From JBBAGC01 sp964491265 (GTDB lineage Bacteria > Spirochaetota > UBA4802 > UBA5550), in assembly GCA_964491265.1 (NCBI GenBank), contig CAZBFP010000010.1, positions 1 through 64,000 of the forward strand: a stretch of DNA of 64,000 nucleotides. Reading direction: 5' to 3'. Positions 54,263 to 63,639 of this stretch are shown piece after piece; positions within the stretch are counted from its first letter, which is position 1, and the number at the start of each line of letters is the position of its first letter. The translations under genes and the position numbers were made by a program. A model generated the notes under the pieces. The model had not been told where the DNA came from, ran no database searches, and saw only the letters and a list, made by a program, of their open reading frames with translations.

Positions 54263-54997
54263 TTATTCAGTAACCTTATATATAAAATCGAGCATCTCAT
54301 GCCTGAACTTTGCTTTCTCATCTTTATCCATATCTATTGTATGGTCTTTAATTAGAGTCTTTATCGCGGTTTTTTTATCTTCACTGCCGGGTTTACCCGC
54401 TTCAGATCCTTTTGCTGATAAATATTCAATAAGTCCCGCTACAGGAACTGCAGTTTCGTAACCCATTTTTTCATATTCTTTAATACCTTCACTTGCGGTG
54501 GCAAAAGATCCGGCCAGTCGTTTGAAGATATAATCATAGTTGTCATAATCAGTCTGAAGAATCTCTATTCTACGGTTACCGTGAATCAGGGATATCTTTA
54601 TCTCCGGATTTTTCTGCTCAAAGTAGTCTCTCTGGTGGTGAATTATAATTCTGTTTTCAGTTTCTATTTTATTATCCCAGCTGAAGTGTTCCTTGCGGAA
54701 ACCTTTTTTTACATTTATCTGACTAAAATCATCACTTCCAATAAATCTCTGGAACTCAGATATATCTATCGTGAGATTATGCTCCTTAGCAAGAAGAAAC
54801 ATTATTTTCTTTAGAGGGAATTCTTTGTAAAACTTATAGGCCTTTTCCTCTTCAGATCCAAGGTGACTATGGTAAAAATTAGTGAAAATGAAATTTCTGT
54901 CTTCGATTTTCGACATCTGCCGCCGCACAAGATGAGTGCAGCTGGAAATAATTGAAAGCATAAGTAAAAAGGTAATGAGTGTAAAAATTTTTTTCAT
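54263..54997 (-). CDS. Lipoprotein of unknown function
   Basis: A 244-residue protein with leader and lipobox SIISSC. The rest is charged alpha/beta sequence with no recognised domain. The gene lies between the TraB-family and HIT genes on the same strand, likely in one transcript. Confidence 0.65.
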   Translation of the reverse strand: MKKIFTLITFLLMLSIISSCTHLVRRQMSKIEDRNFIFTNFYHSHLGSEEEKAYKFYKEFPLKKIMFLLAKEHNLTIDISEFQRFIGSDDFSQINVKKGFRKEHFSWDNKIETENRIIIHHQRDYFEQKNPEIKISLIHGNRRIEILQTDYDNYDYIFKRLAGSFATASEGIKEYEKMGYETAVPVAGLIEYLSAKGSEAGKPGSEDKKTAIKTLIKDHTIDMDKDEKAKFRHEMLDFIYKVTE

Positions 54998-55010
54998 ATG
55001 AAGTTCCCTA

Positions 55011-56204
55011 TTAATAAAAGAATTTTCTCAATGCAGGTAATGCTACAAATGTTCCTATTGAAGAACCTATAGAGGAAAGGATAAATACAAGGAATATCTT
55101 TGTCACTCTGTTTTTCCACCACTCCCTGATTTTAAGGGTTTTGCTGTTAATCTGTTCAAAATCGGAAATCCTGGGTTTTACAAGAACAGACTGGACAATT
55201 GCTGTGACAAAACCGGCTCCAATAGTAGGATTAAGGCTTGTAATCGGTGCTGCAATAAAACCTGCAACAACAGTAACAGGATGAGCCAGTGCAAGAATAC
55301 AGCCTATAGAAGTGAGTATACCGTTTGCCAGTATCCAGTATAGTGCAACCTCTCCGGCAATATCTTTTCGCCCGGATGTAAAGCCCCATATGAACAGGCC
55401 TGCAACAATTGCCGGTATAAGCCAGGGGATAATTTTAGATGCAAGTGAAACAGGCGGTATAAAATCAAGGTCAGCCCTGACCGATTCTTCAACAGGGGTA
55501 TGAATGCGTGACAGTATGCCGGGAACATGGCCAGCGCCGACAACTGCAACCGTTACAATGCCGGAGTTCTGCTGTATACCGTAGGTCAGGTATGTATCCC
55601 TTTCATCTATGAGTACTATCTTGGTAACGGGAAGATCATCGGAAAATGCCTTTACCATCTCTTCAATAGCATCCTTCTTTTTCAGTTCCTCAATGTCAAT
55701 ATTGTCGAGTTCATCTTTATCCTCAAAAAGAAGTGCACCAAGAAATTTCATTTTGTGCCTGAATGGCGTAAGACGCCAGGCCCTTTTTAAAGTAGTGCCG
55801 ATATTGCGATCAATAAGTTTTAGTTCAATCCCGCTTTCTTCACAGACTTTAATAGCCCTTAAAAATTCCTCTCCAGGTTTGCTTCCGGTTTTTTCAGATA
55901 TTTTTTTCTGAAAAGAAGCCATTATAAACTGTCCGATAAAAAAGAAGAGCTGCTTATTCTTTATTATCTGGAAAATATCTAAATCATCATACCTGTTTTT
56001 TTTTGTAATAGCGCCAAATCTCTGGCTGTCCAGCTCAATACAAACAGTGTCCGGCATTATATCTCTGATGGTATTTTCTACAAGAAGTGCAGAATTTTCT
56101 GAAACATGGGCAGTACCGATTAGATATAGAGTCCGGCCGTCATTGAAATCGATACGGGTAAGTTCTTCAGATAAGGGCGTAAAGGAGTGTGAATTGATAT
56201 TCAT
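55011..56204 (-). CDS. TraB/PrgY family membrane protein
   Basis: A 397-residue protein with the TraB/GumN-type domain in residues 15-235 (GTAHVSENS, then GAGHVPGI, bearing the conserved His) and about four hydrophobic segments from about 265 on. PrgY limits pheromone signalling in Enterococcus; the biochemistry is unproven but the fold resembles metalloproteases. First gene of a minus-strand group. Confidence 0.8.
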   Translation of the reverse strand: MNINSHSFTPLSEELTRIDFNDGRTLYLIGTAHVSENSALLVENTIRDIMPDTVCIELDSQRFGAITKKNRYDDLDIFQIIKNKQLFFFIGQFIMASFQKKISEKTGSKPGEEFLRAIKVCEESGIELKLIDRNIGTTLKRAWRLTPFRHKMKFLGALLFEDKDELDNIDIEELKKKDAIEEMVKAFSDDLPVTKIVLIDERDTYLTYGIQQNSGIVTVAVVGAGHVPGILSRIHTPVEESVRADLDFIPPVSLASKIIPWLIPAIVAGLFIWGFTSGRKDIAGEVALYWILANGILTSIGCILALAHPVTVVAGFIAAPITSLNPTIGAGFVTAIVQSVLVKPRISDFEQINSKTLKIREWWKNRVTKIFLVFILSSIGSSIGTFVALPALRKFFY

Positions 56205-56547
56205 TGATTATCCTGTTTTAGCTTATTTATTAGTAACTGCTCGTAAAATTAGCGGTTAAATTCCTCTTCCCGCCACCTCTGGTGCGGTGAATATAAATTG
56301 AATTGAATGCAGTTTTTGTTCAGTTATTATTACATTAAAAAATTAAATAAATTAAAGGAAATTTAAAAAATTGTTTTAATTTTTCATATACTGTGATTTA
56401 ATACAAATATTGGCAATTAAAAAAAATGTAATATAAATTTAATCCTCAACTTATCTATTGCTAATACTTAAATTGATTATTAAAGGTATAATAGTCCGTT
56501 TGTTTTGCTTGTTTGATAGCATAAAATCTGGATTCTGGAGAAAGAAA
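56205..56547. other. Divergent intergenic region
   Basis: About 340 AT-rich bases between the TraB-family gene (minus) and the STAS gene (plus). It must hold both promoters, but none with clear boxes was picked out. No hairpin seen. Confidence 0.4.
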
Positions 56548-56934
56548 ATGACAAATTCTGCGATTTTTGAGAGTAAATATCTGGAAGATGATAAGATCTT
56601 AATAACCACTATATTATCCAATACACTGGACAAGGATGGAGCAAAGCTGGTTTTTGAAGGGGTCAATAAAGCTATTGAATTAAATAGCGGCTATAAGGAT
56701 TTTATCCTTGATGCGGGTATGGTAAATGATGTAACAATTGCTTCTTTTGGTTACCTAATGAAAGCATTTGGCGTGATAAATAAAACTGCAGGTTATATGA
56801 TTGTAGTGATGCCTGAGGATATAGTGCAGACTTTTATGATTTCAAATCCGGAAATGTTTGATTTCCTGGCGGTATTTTTTAATAATGACGAAGCTATTGA
56901 GTTCATTAGATCAAAGAGAAGCGGGAATGAATAA
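56548..56934 (+). CDS. STAS-like domain protein
   Basis: A 128-residue protein with the alternate beta/alpha pattern of STAS (anti-anti-sigma) domains: DKILITTILSNTLDKDGA, then DFILDAGMVNDVTIASFGYL. The usual phosphorylatable Ser/Thr site is in this last stretch (TIAS). ATG 56548 follows GGAGAAAGAAA; an open frame to 56458 has no start signal. Its end overlaps the HD-GYP gene by 8 bases. Confidence 0.65.
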   Translation: MTNSAIFESKYLEDDKILITTILSNTLDKDGAKLVFEGVNKAIELNSGYKDFILDAGMVNDVTIASFGYLMKAFGVINKTAGYMIVVMPEDIVQTFMISNPEMFDFLAVFFNNDEAIEFIRSKRSGNE

Positions 56935-58309
56935 GAATACTGAATATATTACTCTGAATTTTGATGAATTAAAAGCAAATCTTTACGAAATTAAAAAAAA
57001 CAGGATTCCAATCTGGAGAAAAAAGAAATCGGGGGAACTTGTTATTCTCCCCATTGAGAAGATTGATCTTTTCTTCGGTACAGCTGATATCAATGAAGTG
57101 AGTTTTTATATAGAAAACAGATGGCGGGACTCAATAAAAATTGATTTTGCCCCGGTGAAAAATCAAAAAAATGAGAGCACTAAAGTTTTCCTGAAAGATA
57201 ACAGTGAACTCCTTGATCCTTATCTTTCCAAAAGAGAGGAGGTCCGTTCCTTAAGTATAAAGGAGCGGGAGGATGAATACGACTATATTCTTGAAATGAT
57301 TTCGAAGATTGAGACACCGGATAAAATGATCGGTTCCGGAAATATTGTTGATTTAATTGACGCAATTTCAGGCGCATTTGTTATAAGCAAAACCTCAATT
57401 GAAGAAGGTTTTAATGATGATTCTGCAGTTTATCATGAACATCTTAAAAAAGTGGCTCAAAAAACAACTGCAATGGTCCAGACATTTATGGATATTCTTT
57501 CTAAGAATGAAGCAGCCAGTAATTTTATAAATCTTCTTGGAGAAAAGTCTACCGGATCAACAGTAGACCATATGAACGGGGTATTTCTTACCTTCATATC
57601 CTTCTGTTTTTATTATAATTCATATTTTGCAAAGGGGAAAATAGCAAAGCTCAGGCCGGAATTCAGGTCGAAATTTATTAAAATGTATGAGCATATTCTT
57701 CCGGATAATCCGCCGGAGACGCTTGAGGATGTATTCAAGGGGGGGATGCGTGGTTTTACAGGTGAAGAGATGCTGCAATTCGGCCTTGGTGCTCTGTTTC
57801 ACGATATAGGGAAAGTGGATAATATTGATTATTTTGAAGGATCAGATAAATTTGATAGAAAAATAATCATGAAGCATGCTCCATTAAGTTATAACATGAT
57901 AGTAAAATCGAGGGAATTTGAACCTGAAGTTGCTCTCCTCTCAGCGCTCCACCATGAGTATTATAATCATCATTCAGGCTATGGTATTTCAAAAATTCTT
58001 TTCCCTGAAAAAAATAGAAAATTCAGGGCACCATCATACGCATTATCTTACGACATAGGGGACGTGAAAAAAGGTAGTGCCCTTGCTTATGTTCCGGCTA
58101 AAATTCTTGAGATTGTTGATGTATTTGATGCCCTAACTGATAAAAAAAGAAAATACCGGGAGAGGGAGTTTACAGTAGATGAAGCCCTTATTATAATGAA
58201 AGAGGACTTTATTGAAAAAGATGTAAAACTGGATCCTGTTCTTTTTTCTATCTTCCTTGATTTCATAAGAAACCATGCAATTTTAAAAAATAAAGATATT
58301 GTCCGTTGA
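56927..58309 (+). CDS. HD-GYP-type phosphohydrolase
   Basis: A 460-residue protein. Residues 1-110 form an N-terminal region of unknown kind, and the HD domain has H292-D293 (FHDIGKVD) and KHAPLSYNMI, followed by ALHHEYYNHHSGYG. The GYP part reads SGYG, close to the canonical HHE..DGSGYP, so c-di-GMP cleavage is possible but not certain. The start is set at ATG 56927, overlapping the STAS stop. An STAS plus HD-GYP pair suggests a signalling unit. Confidence 0.75.
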   Translation: MNKNTEYITLNFDELKANLYEIKKNRIPIWRKKKSGELVILPIEKIDLFFGTADINEVSFYIENRWRDSIKIDFAPVKNQKNESTKVFLKDNSELLDPYLSKREEVRSLSIKEREDEYDYILEMISKIETPDKMIGSGNIVDLIDAISGAFVISKTSIEEGFNDDSAVYHEHLKKVAQKTTAMVQTFMDILSKNEAASNFINLLGEKSTGSTVDHMNGVFLTFISFCFYYNSYFAKGKIAKLRPEFRSKFIKMYEHILPDNPPETLEDVFKGGMRGFTGEEMLQFGLGALFHDIGKVDNIDYFEGSDKFDRKIIMKHAPLSYNMIVKSREFEPEVALLSALHHEYYNHHSGYGISKILFPEKNRKFRAPSYALSYDIGDVKKGSALAYVPAKILEIVDVFDALTDKKRKYREREFTVDEALIIMKEDFIEKDVKLDPVLFSIFLDFIRNHAILKNKDIVR

Positions 58310-58338
58310 AATTCGGACTACTAAAGAGAATAGCCTGA

Positions 58339-59475
58339 TTGAAGAAATTTTCCGACATACAGCTTGTATTATATTCAATTGAAGATGAGCCCGCGCCTTT
58401 ATCTGCTGTAATTGTTGAAGCTGCTGAAAGTCAGGGGAAAAAGCTTATTCCTTTCAGAAATGATAGTGAGCTTGGTTTATTGATCGAAGATTTGAAGCAT
58501 GATTATGATTCAAAAGAAGTTCTTATTCTGAAAAAATTTCTCGGGAGAAAGTTTCAGAAATGCCCCGGCTCTTCCGGTGTTATATGCTGTAACTACTATC
58601 TTCTTAACACCTGTTTCAATTGTCTCTATGACTGTACATACTGCTTTTTGAATTCCTATCTTAATTCCTATGGCATAATTCAGTTTACAAATCTTGAAGA
58701 GCTGATCCCTGCAATTGAGGAGTTCACTTCTGCATCAGATAAAATAATCCGTATAGGCACAGGTGAATTTACCGATTCTCTCATGTTTGATGAAATTACC
58801 GGTATCAGTAATAACCTTGTCACCGGAACTGCTCATATAAAGAATCTTTTCCTGGAGTTTAAAACTAAATCTGGTAATATTGATCATCTTCTTAATATAG
58901 AAAATAAGGGTAATGCGGTTCTTGCCTGGTCTCTTAATACAGAAAAAAATATTGCGGAATATGAACCTGGAGCAGCCTCACTCGATGAAAGGCTTGATGC
59001 AGCATTAAAGGCGCAAAGAAGCGGATATTACACCGCGTTTCATTTTGACCCTATTATCAAATATGATGGGTGTTTGGATGATTACATTGCTGTTGTTGAC
59101 ACGATTTTTGGAAACCTTGATCCTGAAAAAATAATATGGATATCCCTGGGGTGTTTCAGGTACAGCAGCGGCTTTAAGGATATAATAAAGCACAAATATC
59201 CACCTGAAAGGCTCACAGTGGAGGAGATGTTCCCCGGAATAGACGGGAAGTACCGCTACTTAAAACATGAAAGAACTGCAATTTTTTCCGCAATGAAAAA
59301 CCGGATAGACAAGTATTCTGCAAGACCCTTTGTTTACATGTGCATGGAAGGGGAGGAGATGTGGAAGGATGTTTTTAATGTTAATTATAAAACATCAGAT
59401 GATCTTGAGCTTGCCTTTTCCGACCACCTGAAATTAAATTTTTCTGATAATATCAGAAAAATTCAGCGCTTTTGA
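58339..59475 (+). CDS. Radical SAM protein of the spore photoproduct lyase (SPL) group
   Basis: A 378-residue radical SAM enzyme. The Fe-S Cys motif is C95, C99, C102 (CLYDCTYC), with the nearby C-N-Y-Y. RIGTGEFTDSLMFDEITG is typical of SPL-like proteins. Real spore photoproduct lyases repair UV damage in spores, but this organism seems non-spore-forming, so the substrate is open. TTG 58339 is the likely start. Confidence 0.82.
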   Translation: MKKFSDIQLVLYSIEDEPAPLSAVIVEAAESQGKKLIPFRNDSELGLLIEDLKHDYDSKEVLILKKFLGRKFQKCPGSSGVICCNYYLLNTCFNCLYDCTYCFLNSYLNSYGIIQFTNLEELIPAIEEFTSASDKIIRIGTGEFTDSLMFDEITGISNNLVTGTAHIKNLFLEFKTKSGNIDHLLNIENKGNAVLAWSLNTEKNIAEYEPGAASLDERLDAALKAQRSGYYTAFHFDPIIKYDGCLDDYIAVVDTIFGNLDPEKIIWISLGCFRYSSGFKDIIKHKYPPERLTVEEMFPGIDGKYRYLKHERTAIFSAMKNRIDKYSARPFVYMCMEGEEMWKDVFNVNYKTSDDLELAFSDHLKLNFSDNIRKIQRF

Positions 59476-59554
59476 AAAATTTTTCAATATACAATGAAAT
59501 TTATTTTAACGATATTTTCTGGTTGTTTTGTAGGAATCTATTTGAAATTATTGT

Positions 59555-59590
59555 CAGTAATTATTCCTGAAGATATTTTTAGTGAAATAA
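59555..59590. repeat. Interspersed repeat, family S, copy 3 (partial)
   Basis: CAGTAATTATTCCTGAAGAT, then ATTTTTAGTGAAATAA. It matches the first half of the copy at 33291. It lies in the gap before prfB. Confidence 0.5.
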
Positions 59591-59678
59591 GAGATTGGGA
59601 ATTGATACTGAATTATTTTTAATAAAAAGAAAGTTTTTATTCAGCCCTTAAAGGGAGTAACAGATAGGAGATTGTATT

Positions 59679-60791
59679 TTGCAGATTACAGATTTAAAAG
59701 AATGTCTCAGGGAAATGGTTTTTCTCAGGAAAAGGGCATCTGAAATGCTCGAATCAATGGGGATAGTTAAAATCAGGAAAAAACTCCATGAGCTTGAGCA
59801 GGAGATTCAGAAAGATGATATCTGGAAAGATCAGGCTACATTTACAAAGATTAACCAGGAGATCAGCGGAATTAAACGTAAGATCGAACCATGGGATACA
59901 ATAATATCGGATATAACTGAATCTGTTGAACTCCTTGAAATGGCAATAGAGGAAGGGGATTCATCTATTGCTGAGGAAATTGCTAAAAACAGGGTTCTCT
60001 TTCAGGAGCGATTTGATGAACTTGAAACAAGAGAGCTTCTCTCCGGTAAAGATGATATCTGCAATGCATTTCTTACCATTCATCCAGGTGCAGGGGGGAC
60101 AGAATCTCAGGACTGGGCAAGTATGATTTTAAGGATGTATACCAGGTGGTCAGAAAAAAATAATTATGCTGTTGATATTATTGATTATTCACCTGGTGAT
60201 GAGGCTGGAATAAAGGATGCAACAATTTTAATCAAGGGTGAGTATGCTTTTGGTTATCTTAAAGGTGAAACCGGTGTGCATAGACTTGTAAGAATATCAC
60301 CTTTTGATTCAAATAAACGAAGGCATACATCTTTTGCTTCAGTTGAGGTAATACCTGAGCTCGAAGAGGATATCGAAATTGAGATTAATGAAAACGATTT
60401 GAAAATTGATACATATAGAGCATCGGGAGCCGGCGGTCAGCATATTAATAAAACAGATTCTGCTGTTAGAATAACCCATCTCCCCACAGGTATAGTAGTT
60501 CAGTGCCAGAATGAGCGATCGCAGCATAAAAATAAAGCATTTGCCATGAAAGTACTCAAATCACGGCTTTATGAACTACAGAAAGAGCAGATGGATGAGA
60601 AAAAACAGGAGCTCAATGCAGAGAAAAAAGATATATCCTGGGGTAACCAGATCAGGTCCTATGTGTTCCAGCCCTATACCCTGGTAAAAGATCACAGAAC
60701 CGGGGAGGAGACAGGGAGTGTTGATTATGTTTTTGATGGGGAATTGAACAGGTTCCTTTACGCTTACCTTAAAAACAGGAAGATGTCCTGA
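59679..60791 (+). CDS. prfB: Peptide chain release factor 2, without programmed frameshift
   Basis: RF2 recognises UGA and UAA stop codons. GGQ is at 252-254 (GAGGQHINK), and the stop-codon-recognition SPF is in ISPFDSNKRRH. The first 40 codons contain no TGA, so the autoregulatory +1 frameshift found in many bacteria is absent. TTG 59679 follows AGGAG by eight bases; length is 370. Confidence 0.92.
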   Translation: MQITDLKECLREMVFLRKRASEMLESMGIVKIRKKLHELEQEIQKDDIWKDQATFTKINQEISGIKRKIEPWDTIISDITESVELLEMAIEEGDSSIAEEIAKNRVLFQERFDELETRELLSGKDDICNAFLTIHPGAGGTESQDWASMILRMYTRWSEKNNYAVDIIDYSPGDEAGIKDATILIKGEYAFGYLKGETGVHRLVRISPFDSNKRRHTSFASVEVIPELEEDIEIEINENDLKIDTYRASGAGGQHINKTDSAVRITHLPTGIVVQCQNERSQHKNKAFAMKVLKSRLYELQKEQMDEKKQELNAEKKDISWGNQIRSYVFQPYTLVKDHRTGEETGSVDYVFDGELNRFLYAYLKNRKMS

Positions 60792-60804
60792 AGGGGAGGA
60801 GGCG

Positions 60805-61734
60805 ATGTCAGATCCGGTTGATAAGAAGAATAAGCTTAAGAACTTTGCAAAATCGGGGATGGGATTGAGTAATCCCCTGGATATAGATTTTAAAAATTTT
60901 GATTTAAGCGGCACCCTTAATAATTTCCACGGTTTATCAGGATCAAAAAAGCTTTTTCTCGGGCAATATAATGAAAATGATCTGATGGATATAATCGGCT
61001 CTATAGGCCTGTCCGCACATCTTCAGGCAATGGGGTTTGATGATATTATTATAGATATAGATAAAGATGAAAACTATATCTATTACTTAAAACTTTACTG
61101 GAAAGAGAAAGAGCCGGATAGGCAGCTCCTGGATTTGAGGGTCAGTGACAATACCTTTGTTCCTGATAAAAGATTTTTTTACGGGGAAGAACTGCCGCTC
61201 CCTTACGATATGATAACAATTGAATGGCTTTCAGCAAAAAATCCACTAAAAAATTTTGATAATGAAAAACCTCAATTGCCGGGGCAGACAAATCCCGGTC
61301 TTGGCGTGTTAAAATACTGCTTCAGCCTTTTATACATTGTGGCAAAGAATATATATAAAGATGGATTTCTTGATATACCTGATCATATGCATGGTGCGAT
61401 TATGTATTCAAAAAAATTCAAATTCTTCGATCCTGTTCATGAGGCTATTCTCAGGGCAGTGATGCGGGATCTTAAAGATTATTCACTTGCTGATATCTCA
61501 TGGGGTGTTATTACAGAAACTATAATAGAGAAATATAAGAATATGCCTGCTGTCTATGATCCTGGTGAGCAGATTCATTATGTATCAAATAGAATGAGAA
61601 AGTATTTTAAGTCCCGCAAATATATTGAAACTTTTAATAAATATTACAAAAGAAAAAAATATTATCTCGATTATAATGAAATGGTAAGAAAAAGGGAATT
61701 GATCCTTCAATCTAAGAGTATTTCTGATCTTTAG
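60805..61734 (+). CDS. Hypothetical protein, unknown family
   Basis: A 309-residue soluble protein with no recognised domain. Conserved-looking patches: DLMDIIGSIGLSAHLQAMGF, then PGLGVLKYCFSLLYIVAKN and DHMHGAIMYSKKFKFF. It follows prfB by 13 bases. Its 3' end overlaps the convergent flagellar chaperone gene by 23 bases. I could not assign a role. Confidence 0.7.
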   Translation: MSDPVDKKNKLKNFAKSGMGLSNPLDIDFKNFDLSGTLNNFHGLSGSKKLFLGQYNENDLMDIIGSIGLSAHLQAMGFDDIIIDIDKDENYIYYLKLYWKEKEPDRQLLDLRVSDNTFVPDKRFFYGEELPLPYDMITIEWLSAKNPLKNFDNEKPQLPGQTNPGLGVLKYCFSLLYIVAKNIYKDGFLDIPDHMHGAIMYSKKFKFFDPVHEAILRAVMRDLKDYSLADISWGVITETIIEKYKNMPAVYDPGEQIHYVSNRMRKYFKSRKYIETFNKYYKRKKYYLDYNEMVRKRELILQSKSISDL

Positions 61735-62179
61735 GGGGGATAATTGTAAGCCTGTTCATAATCTCAAGCTCCTTGACCTGCCGTGATAAATCTTCAGCAT
61801 GGTTAAGAAGCAGATTCATGTTTATTTTTTTTAAACGTGATATTTTTTTAATTCTTTCAACTGCATCCTGAATTGATATTTTAATTTCATCTTTTATATG
61901 ATTATACTGTGAAAGGCCGGATTCTAAAAGTAGATTAAAATCCTTACCTGTTTGACCTCTGATGTAATCTTTTTTACCTGCAATATCGTATTCAATGACA
62001 TTTATCAGTTCCAGCAGATTTGACTGTTCAGAAGTTAAAACAGATAAGTCATCCTCTTTGCTTCGGTCAAGAATTTCCTTGATTTTTAATTCTATTGAAA
62101 GGAATTTTTCAAGAAGCTCATTTTTTTCATTTAGTTTTGTATTAATGAAAATTAAGGCAGAGCTTATATCATCCCTCAA
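61712..62179 (-). CDS. FlgN-like flagellar chaperone candidate
   Basis: A 155-residue, almost entirely helical protein rich in Lys and Glu, as FlgN-type export chaperones are. It follows fliS on the same strand. TTG 62179 (with GGGAG upstream) gives an overlap of 11 bases with fliS; the open frame also extends to an ATG at 62233, inside fliS. The assignment rests on context and shape. Confidence 0.55.
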   Translation of the reverse strand: MRDDISSALIFINTKLNEKNELLEKFLSIELKIKEILDRSKEDDLSVLTSEQSNLLELINVIEYDIAGKKDYIRGQTGKDFNLLLESGLSQYNHIKDEIKISIQDAVERIKKISRLKKINMNLLLNHAEDLSRQVKELEIMNRLTIIPPKDQKYS

Positions 62180-62600
62180 TACTGAAACTCCCTTTTGATC
62201 CGATATTGATATTTTTGTCCGATTTTGTTTCATTTGCAGAAATCTGATCCCAGGCTTCCCGCATCTCCTTAAGGAGTTTGATTGTATGAGTAATAATTAC
62301 CGGGTCTTTTTTAATATTAGCTTCAAGGAGCTGCTTTTTAAAATACATATAAAGGCTGAAAAGGTTTCTGGAAATTTCACCCCCCTCATCCATATTAAGA
62401 GAGAGAAGGAGTTCAGTGATTATATCCTGTGCTTTGATAATGTTATTGTTAACAATATCATATTTCTTAGGCTCTATGTTTTCAAGAGCAATAGTAAGAA
62501 ATTTTATGGCACCATCGTAGAGCATTACAATCAGTTTACCCTGGTTAGCAGTAGTAATCTGAGTTGTTTTATATTGATTATATGGATTTTTGTTTAACAC
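62169..62600 (-). CDS. fliS: Flagellar export chaperone FliS
   Basis: A 143-residue helical chaperone for flagellin. The family start NKNPYNQYKTTQITTANQGK, then LIVMLYDGAIKFL and the AQDIITELLLSLN part, is clear. It keeps flagellin unfolded in the cytoplasm until secretion. Confidence 0.93.
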   Translation of the reverse strand: MLNKNPYNQYKTTQITTANQGKLIVMLYDGAIKFLTIALENIEPKKYDIVNNNIIKAQDIITELLLSLNMDEGGEISRNLFSLYMYFKKQLLEANIKKDPVIITHTIKLLKEMREAWDQISANETKSDKNINIGSKGSFSIEG

Positions 62601-62744
62601 CTATTCAACCCCATGACTCGTTATTTAATATCTCTTATGTTAAATATATTATCGTATATTAAACATAACAACTTTACCTGATAAATCGATTAAAAGATAA
62701 GCTGAAAAAATAATTTCCACCAGTCCATATTTTATGATGCGGAA

Positions 62745-63632
62745 TCACTTAGACAGCACTTTTTGAATTTTTGAGAGAATTTCATTATATTTCGCCAGGG
62801 TTCCTTCAACAATGTCTGATGGAAGCGGAGGCGGAGGGGAGTTTTTGTCCCATGATGTGGTTTCAAGGTAATCTCTGATATACTGTTTATCATAACTTAC
62901 AGGGGATTCTCCGGTTTGATATTGTGTTAAATCCCAGAATCTGGAGCTGTCAGGCGTAAGTATTTCGTCAATTAAGATGATCTCATTGTTGAGATAGCCG
63001 AATTCAAGCTTTGTATCAGCAAGAATAATCCCAGCTTCTTTCATAACTTTTTCACCAGATTCATAAATCTCAATTGTTACTCTTTTCAGAAGTTCAGCAT
63101 CCTCTCTTCCGATAGACTCTATTACTTTATCAAAAGAGATGTTTATATCATGCCCATGATCCTCTTTTGTTGCAGGGGTAAAGAACGGTTTCTCAAATTT
63201 TTCCGCAAGCATTAGACCGGGGGGGAGTTTAATACCGGAGATTTCACCCTTTTCACTATATTCTTTCCATCCTCCGCCTATGATGTATCCTCTGGCAACG
63301 CATTCAAAATCGATACGCTTTGTTTTTTTAACAATAACAGACCTGTCTTTAAAGAATTCCGGGTAATCTGAATATGGTTTAGGGAATGAACTGAAATTAT
63401 CCTCAACAATATGGTTTTTAATCACTTTCAGATTTTTGAACCATAGATTTGAAATTGAATTGAGCACTATCCCTTTGCCGGGAATACCATTTGGGAAAAT
63501 GTAATCAAAAGCGGAAATACGGTCTGTGGAAACAATAAGCATATGTTCATCATCTACAGGATAAAGATCCCTTACCTTTCCGCTGTATATTTTTTTAACT
63601 TCCGGAATCTCAATGTGCGTTAGTGGTGTCAT
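62745..63632 (-). CDS. purC: Phosphoribosylaminoimidazole-succinocarboxamide synthase
   Basis: Purine synthesis enzyme (SAICAR synthetase, 295 residues), which joins CAIR and aspartate with ATP. Family marks are YSGKVRDLY, DRISAFDYIFPNGIPGKG and DEILTPDSSRFW. The longer form is like the yeast and many bacterial types. It lies seven bases after the gatB stop. Confidence 0.93.
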   Translation of the reverse strand: MTPLTHIEIPEVKKIYSGKVRDLYPVDDEHMLIVSTDRISAFDYIFPNGIPGKGIVLNSISNLWFKNLKVIKNHIVEDNFSSFPKPYSDYPEFFKDRSVIVKKTKRIDFECVARGYIIGGGWKEYSEKGEISGIKLPPGLMLAEKFEKPFFTPATKEDHGHDINISFDKVIESIGREDAELLKRVTIEIYESGEKVMKEAGIILADTKLEFGYLNNEIILIDEILTPDSSRFWDLTQYQTGESPVSYDKQYIRDYLETTSWDKNSPPPPLPSDIVEGTLAKYNEILSKIQKVLSK

Positions 63633-63639
63633 TTATTAT

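Noticed and set aside
59679..59800. Programmed frameshift in prfB
   Set aside because: No TGA in the first 40 codons and the frame is continuous from TTG to the stop.
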